64,000 nt of DNA. Source: Poriferisodalis sp965214215. Its GTDB lineage: Bacteria; Actinomycetota; Acidimicrobiia; Acidimicrobiales; Poriferisodalaceae. Under the pieces are notes generated by a model. It made no database searches and had not been told where the DNA came from. It was given only the letters and a program-made list of their open reading frames with translations. Of the stretch, positions 60,082 to 64,000 are shown one piece after another. The DNA lies in contig NZ_CBDCBD010000003.1 of assembly GCF_965214215.1 (NCBI RefSeq), positions 930,001-994,000 of the forward strand, written 5' to 3'. Made by a program: the position numbers and the translations under genes. Each line of letters starts with the position of its first letter. Positions within the stretch are counted from its first letter, which is position 1.

Positions 60082-61844
60082 GACACCTCGCGAGGAGCCG
60101 ATGCGGGCACATCAACGTGGACGGTCACAATATCCACCTCGTGATATTGCTGGTGCGCCACCGTCGAGGCGTGGTGCTGGAGCATTCGCAGCGAGAGATC
60201 TCGTTCGACCGGCCGGTCAATCTGCTGCTCGTCGAGCACCGCTAACCGGTCCTCGATGTTGTCGCCGCTCGCAGCTGCGACGAATTCGACCACGGCGCGA
60301 CCGTCCTGCTTGCGTGCAGTCAGGCGGAGGGAACGAAGTGCATCACTGCCCACCGGAGGTTCGGCGTCGATCAGCGTCAACAGTGCTTCTTCGGCCACGG
60401 TGTCGAGACGATCCGACATCGCGCGGCTCCATCCGCTGCGGTGCGCGAATTGGCCCAGGAACTCCCGTATCTGCGGCAATGCCGATGTCGCCAGCTCGCA
60501 GCGCAACCGCTTGGGGCGCGATTGGGTGACCTCGGTGAACAGCGTCAGGACGATCGCTGTCAGCCCGCCGGCCGTCATGCCATTCTCCAGGAAACCGCCG
60601 GCGAATCCGTCGAGATACTCAGGGAAAATCACGCCGTTCTGGAAGCCAACGCCGATCCAGAACGAGAAGCCCGCGATCAGCCCGCGGCGGTAGTCGGTGG
60701 CGTCGGAGATCACGATCTTCATGCCGACCACGAACAGCAGCGACAGCAGCACCGTCGCATAGGCCGCGACCACCGCATCAGGCACCGCCAGCACCAAGGC
60801 CAGCATCTTGGGCACGAGTGCCATCACGATGAACGAGATGCCGATGACTACGCCGACCCGGCGCGCCGCCACACCGGTCAGTTCGGTGACGGAGATGCTG
60901 TTGGAGTAGGTGGTGTTGGGCATGGTGCCGGCCAGTCCCGACAGCAGATTGCCGACGCCGTCGGCGGCCACGGCGCCCTGCACTGACCGGTAGTCGACAG
61001 CCCGAGGCCGGCGCCAGGACACGCGCTGGATGGCCACGGAGTCGCCGATGGTCTCCACAGCGCCGATGAGCGTGACGAACACGAACGCGGGGAGCAGGCT
61101 CCAGAACGCGCCACCGAACGAGAAGTCGAAGCCGGGCCAACCGCCATCGGGCAGACCCACCCAGCCGGCCTCGACGACCCGGTCGAAGTCATACAGCCCG
61201 AAGAAAGCGGCGACCGTCGATCCGGCGGCGATGCCGATCACCGGCGCCCACAGCCGCAGGGCGCCGGTGGCCCGCAGCGCGATGACCACGATGACGACCA
61301 TGGTGACCAACGCGCTGACGGGGGCGCTCGCCGCAGCGCTGCGGGGCGGCGACGCCGTCACCAAGTCGAAGATGAGCGGCATCACAGTGACCGCGATCAG
61401 CATGACCACGGTCCCCGCCACGGTCGGCGTCAGCAATCGCCGAAAGAGCGAGAGCTTCGCGGCCAGCAAGAACTGGAACAGTGACGATGCCACGACCAGC
61501 GTGGCCAGCAGACCTGGGCCGCCTTGGGTGAGCGCGGTGACGCACACGGCAATGAATGCGCCAGAGGTGCCCATCATCAGCACATAGCCGGCGCCGATAC
61601 GCCTGAACCGGACCGCCTGGATGATGGTGCTGACGCCGCTGATCGCAGCAGCAGCGAACGCTGTCCACGCCAAGTAGGCGTCGGTGCCGCCGGCGGCTCG
61701 CACCACGATGGCAGGCGTCAGCACGATGCCGGCGATGGTGAGAATGGCGAACTGCAAGCCCAGTGCGGCCGTGAGTGGCAGTGGGGGCTTGTCGTCAGCT
61801 TCGTAACGGATGTGCCGGTCAGGTGCCGGCGCGTGTTCTCCCAT
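60078..61844 (-). CDS. NCS2-type permease with C-terminal HATPase-like domain
   Basis: A 588-residue protein. Residues about 25-440 form a uracil/xanthine permease-like transporter with about twelve helices and family stretches LQFAILTIAGIVLTPAIVV, GYVLMMGTSGAFIAVCV, LIGAVETIGDSVAIQRVSWR, GNLLSGLAGTMPNTTYSNSISVTELTGVAARRVG and FPEYLDGFAGGFLENGMTAGG. A soluble part follows (LPQIREFLGQFAHRSGWSRAMSDRLDTVAEEALLTLID...DLSLRMLQHHASTVAHQQYHEVDIVTVHV) like RsbW-type ATPase domains. The fusion is unusual. ATG 61844; a GTG at 61922 is also possible. It overlaps the UGSC gene, suggesting joint action on a purine-like or other heterocyclic substrate. Confidence 0.85.
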   Translation of the reverse strand: MGEHAPAPDRHIRYEADDKPPLPLTAALGLQFAILTIAGIVLTPAIVVRAAGGTDAYLAWTAFAAAAISGVSTIIQAVRFRRIGAGYVLMMGTSGAFIAVCVTALTQGGPGLLATLVVASSLFQFLLAAKLSLFRRLLTPTVAGTVVMLIAVTVMPLIFDLVTASPPRSAAASAPVSALVTMVVIVVIALRATGALRLWAPVIGIAAGSTVAAFFGLYDFDRVVEAGWVGLPDGGWPGFDFSFGGAFWSLLPAFVFVTLIGAVETIGDSVAIQRVSWRRPRAVDYRSVQGAVAADGVGNLLSGLAGTMPNTTYSNSISVTELTGVAARRVGVVIGISFIVMALVPKMLALVLAVPDAVVAAYATVLLSLLFVVGMKIVISDATDYRRGLIAGFSFWIGVGFQNGVIFPEYLDGFAGGFLENGMTAGGLTAIVLTLFTEVTQSRPKRLRCELATSALPQIREFLGQFAHRSGWSRAMSDRLDTVAEEALLTLIDAEPPVGSDALRSLRLTARKQDGRAVVEFVAAASGDNIEDRLAVLDEQQIDRPVERDLSLRMLQHHASTVAHQQYHEVDIVTVHVDVPASAPREVS

Positions 61845-61927
61845 CCGACGATGCTTGCCCGCCACGAGTGCGCGCGCAAGCTGCGGCAACTCACCGGCAG
61901 CGTGCAAGGCCGGTAGCTTCACCCGGC

Positions 61928-63181
61928 GTGATCGACCTTCGCCGGCTTCGTGACGACGCTGCGTACCGCAACGGCGCTGCGCGCAAGGGCGTTTCCGACG
62001 AACTCATCTCCGACGTGCTTGCGGCCGACGAAACGTGGCGGTCGGTGACCCACCAAGCCGAGGAAGCACGGGCCGCCCAGAATGCAGCGTCTCGGGACAT
62101 CGGGCGCGCCGCCCCCGACGATCGCCCGGCGAAGATCGCTGAAGCCGGACGTCTCAAGGAAGAGGTCGAGCGTCTCGAGGCGGCAGAGCGGGAAGCCGCC
62201 GAGCGACGAACCGATCTGGCGCTGCAGGTCCCCAACCCCGCCGCTGCCGATGTGCCCTCCGGCGGCGAGGAGAACTTCGAGACGGTGCACGAGGTGGGGG
62301 AGCGAGGCCAGCCGCCCGCCCATGACCATGCCGAGATCGGCGCGCTGACCGGCCTGGTCGACTCCGAGAGCGGGGCCCGCAACAGCGGTTCGCGGTTCGC
62401 GTACCTCAAGGGTGCCGCAGTGCGCCTGGAGTTCGCCCTCGTGCAGTGGACGATGGATCTGCTGGAACGCAACGGCTTCGTGCCGGTGGTGACGCCCGTG
62501 CTGGTGCGCGAGGAATTGATGGTGGAGGCCGGGTTCTTCCCCGCCGACCGTCACCAGGTGTACGAGATCGACGGCGACGACCTGTTCCTCATCGGGACCT
62601 CTGAGGTGGCGCTGGCCGGCCTTCACCGGGGCGAGCGTTTGGCGCGTGCCGAGCTGCCCCTGCGCTATGGCGGGTTCTCATCGTGCTTCCGGCGCGAGGC
62701 CGGCACCTATGGCAAGGACACCCGCGGCATTTTTCGGGTGCATCAATTCGACAAGGTCGAGATGTTCTCGTTCTGCGACCCAGACACGAGCTGGGACGAG
62801 CTGGAGGCACTGCGGGCCATCCAGGAAGAGATCGTCGGCTCGCTGGACCTGCCCTACCGGGTCATCAATGTGGCAGCGGGCGACTTGGGGGCCGCCGCGG
62901 CCAAGAAGTACGACCTCGAGGTCTGGCTGCCGTCAGAGCGGGCCTACCGCGAGGTCACGTCGTGCTCGAACTACACCGACTACTCCGCCCGCCGTCTCGG
63001 TACCCGCTGGACGGACGACGACGGAACCGGCCTGGTCCACACCCTGAACGGCACAGCGTGCGCCGTCGGCCGCACGCTCGTGTTCATCATGGAGAACCAT
63101 CAGCGTCCCGACGGCTCCATCGCGGTGCCCGAAGTGCTCCACCCCTGGCTCAACTTCACCGAGATCCCCGCCCCCGCCTGA
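61928..63181 (+). CDS. serS: seryl-tRNA synthetase
   Basis: A 417-residue class II synthetase. It begins VIDLRRLRDDAAYRNGAARKG, with the long antiparallel coiled coil that holds tRNA-Ser (about residues 30-100). Motif 2 is FRREAGTYGKDTRGIFRVHQFDKVEMF and motif 3 NGTACAVGRTLVFIMENHQRPDGSIAVPEVL. GTG 61928 gives the normal length; the open frame begins inside the divergent permease gene. The roughly 80-bp gap must hold both promoters. Confidence 0.96.
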   Translation: MIDLRRLRDDAAYRNGAARKGVSDELISDVLAADETWRSVTHQAEEARAAQNAASRDIGRAAPDDRPAKIAEAGRLKEEVERLEAAEREAAERRTDLALQVPNPAAADVPSGGEENFETVHEVGERGQPPAHDHAEIGALTGLVDSESGARNSGSRFAYLKGAAVRLEFALVQWTMDLLERNGFVPVVTPVLVREELMVEAGFFPADRHQVYEIDGDDLFLIGTSEVALAGLHRGERLARAELPLRYGGFSSCFRREAGTYGKDTRGIFRVHQFDKVEMFSFCDPDTSWDELEALRAIQEEIVGSLDLPYRVINVAAGDLGAAAAKKYDLEVWLPSERAYREVTSCSNYTDYSARRLGTRWTDDDGTGLVHTLNGTACAVGRTLVFIMENHQRPDGSIAVPEVLHPWLNFTEIPAPA

Positions 63182-63283
63182 AACGGTGCGGCCCGGTGCG
63201 GCCCGCTGCGGAGGCGGCAGGAGGATCGTCGATGTCGTCGGCCGTGCAATCGAGACGAGATGCGCCTGCGCATCGGCGATCAC

Positions 63284-63982
63284 TCAGCCGGCGATCGAAG
63301 ACTCGGGAAGGCGGCCGCCATGTTCGACGGCCGGGTCCTCGCACAGCGTCCAGGCGCGAGCCGCCGCCGCGAGGCCCTCGATGAGCGCCTCGTGATGCGG
63401 CACACGGCCGGGTCCCCGGAATCCGGTCCACATAGGGCTCTTGCCGCGGATGCGTGGGGGCAGTTCGATCTGGACGCCGCCGCCTCGGGGCAGGTTGCAC
63501 GGGTTGCGTGGATGCTGGCCTGCCAGCGACTTGGGGATCTCGTCGAGACGGTGAAGGATCTCATAGTGGGGCAGCCGACCGATCAGATGCACTGCGACAT
63601 GGCTTGCGAGGGTCCGATTGCGTCCGCCGAGCAGCACCGCCCGCAACAAGCGGGGGCTGCCGAATCCGTGGACTGCGACCACGACGTCCACGTGATCGAG
63701 GAATTCGCGCAGCACCGGCGAGTCGGTCGGATCGAAGCAGTGGCTGGGCAGGTGCCACTGATCGTCGGGGCCTTGCAGGCAGGCGTACACCGAGGCCCCG
63801 CTGCGCTCGGCGGCGGACGCCGCGATGTCATCGGTGATCTCCTCGAGCCAGCCGCCGTGAAACGCCATGAAGCCGAATCGCGAGCCGAGCTGCAACACCT
63901 CGGTCACGCCGGGACGACCCAAGAGCTCAGCGAAGGGCCGCTCGGCATCGAGGAGCGTGCGGTCCTTCAGGTGCAGTGCCAC
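63284..63982 (-). CDS. poly-gamma-glutamate hydrolase family protein
   Basis: A 232-residue protein starting with GTG 63982. LGSRFGFMAFHGGWLEEITDDIAASAAERSGASVYACLQG, then LPSHCFDPTDSPVLREFLDHVDVVVAVHGFG and the later NLPRGGGVQIELPPRIRG resemble the phage-derived poly-gamma-glutamate hydrolase (zinc peptidase) family, with candidate metal ligands in FHGG and VHG. It would cleave gamma-glutamyl polymers or peptides; the actual substrate is unknown. The start is near the window edge but no upstream coding sequence is lost as far as visible. Confidence 0.82.
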   Translation of the reverse strand: MALHLKDRTLLDAERPFAELLGRPGVTEVLQLGSRFGFMAFHGGWLEEITDDIAASAAERSGASVYACLQGPDDQWHLPSHCFDPTDSPVLREFLDHVDVVVAVHGFGSPRLLRAVLLGGRNRTLASHVAVHLIGRLPHYEILHRLDEIPKSLAGQHPRNPCNLPRGGGVQIELPPRIRGKSPMWTGFRGPGRVPHHEALIEGLAAAARAWTLCEDPAVEHGGRLPESSIAG

Positions 63983-64000
63983 AGTGGCTTAGTTCAGCAC

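Overview
The window is high-GC DNA from an actinobacterium. Supporting signs are the order degenerate PBP-rpsF-ssb-rpsR-rplI-dnaB (the order around ponA1 in mycobacteria), a dnaK-grpE-dnaJ-hspR operon with HAIR-like operators, a dCTP deaminase of the mycobacterial type, DUF2017 next to clpS, an actinobacterial aa3-type oxidase cluster and an F420-type luciferase-like enzyme. Acidimicrobiia is my best guess, but that is inference. Many genes overlap by ATGA/GTGA and many start with GTG.

Layout. 0-7.6 kb: CCA-adding enzyme (cut by the window edge), a catalytically eroded class A PBP, the ribosomal/replication cluster, tRNA-Gly and dcd. 7.6-9.6 kb: a small accessory patch with an AAA-type ATPase. 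9.6-13.6 kb: an EtfD-like Fe-S membrane reductase, a cyclic-nucleotide-binding protein, a lone P-II protein and phosphoglycerate mutase. 13.7-17.8 kb: heat-shock operon with HspR. 18-30.2 kb: near-complete purine cluster purA-D-E-B-C-S-Q-L-F-M with one conserved unknown gene on the opposite strand. 30.3-38.1 kb: ACT-malic enzyme, a short GC-rich repeat array, tRNA-Phe and tRNA-Asp, a YcaQ-type glycosylase, rpmB-rpmG, a luciferase-like oxidoreductase, a Nudix hydrolase and a two-component system.

38.1-47.4 kb is the most unusual part: an island bounded by ~410-bp inverted repeats and lying next to tRNA-Glu. Each repeat carries the upstream region and signal peptide of a secreted Cys/His-rich protein. 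The two proteins face each other (L on +, R on -, each about 485 residues if the frameshift in L is repaired). Each ends in a short helical SHOCT-like tail with terminal cysteines, and R overlaps a small membrane-protein gene by ATGA. Between them lie orphan and decayed copies of the same tail + membrane-protein pair on both strands, six membrane genes in all, with an N-terminal pattern close to M-S-x-x-Y-P. One is split by a precisely inserted IS1380-family element. The architecture resembles polymorphic secreted effector/immunity loci with silent cassettes, but no function is shown and I know of no described family that matches.

47.5-64 kb: tRNA-Glu, DUF2017-clpS, ctaA/ctaB, then a terminal-oxidase cluster in which canonical ctaC-D-E-F is preceded by a subunit I homologue lacking all heme and CuB histidines, a subunit III-like protein and a further membrane protein. 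After a bidirectional hairpin comes, on the minus strand, an NCS2-type permease fused to an ATPase-like domain, overlapping a UGSC-family selenoprotein gene whose in-frame TGA splits it into two open frames. serS and a poly-gamma-glutamate hydrolase-like gene close the window.
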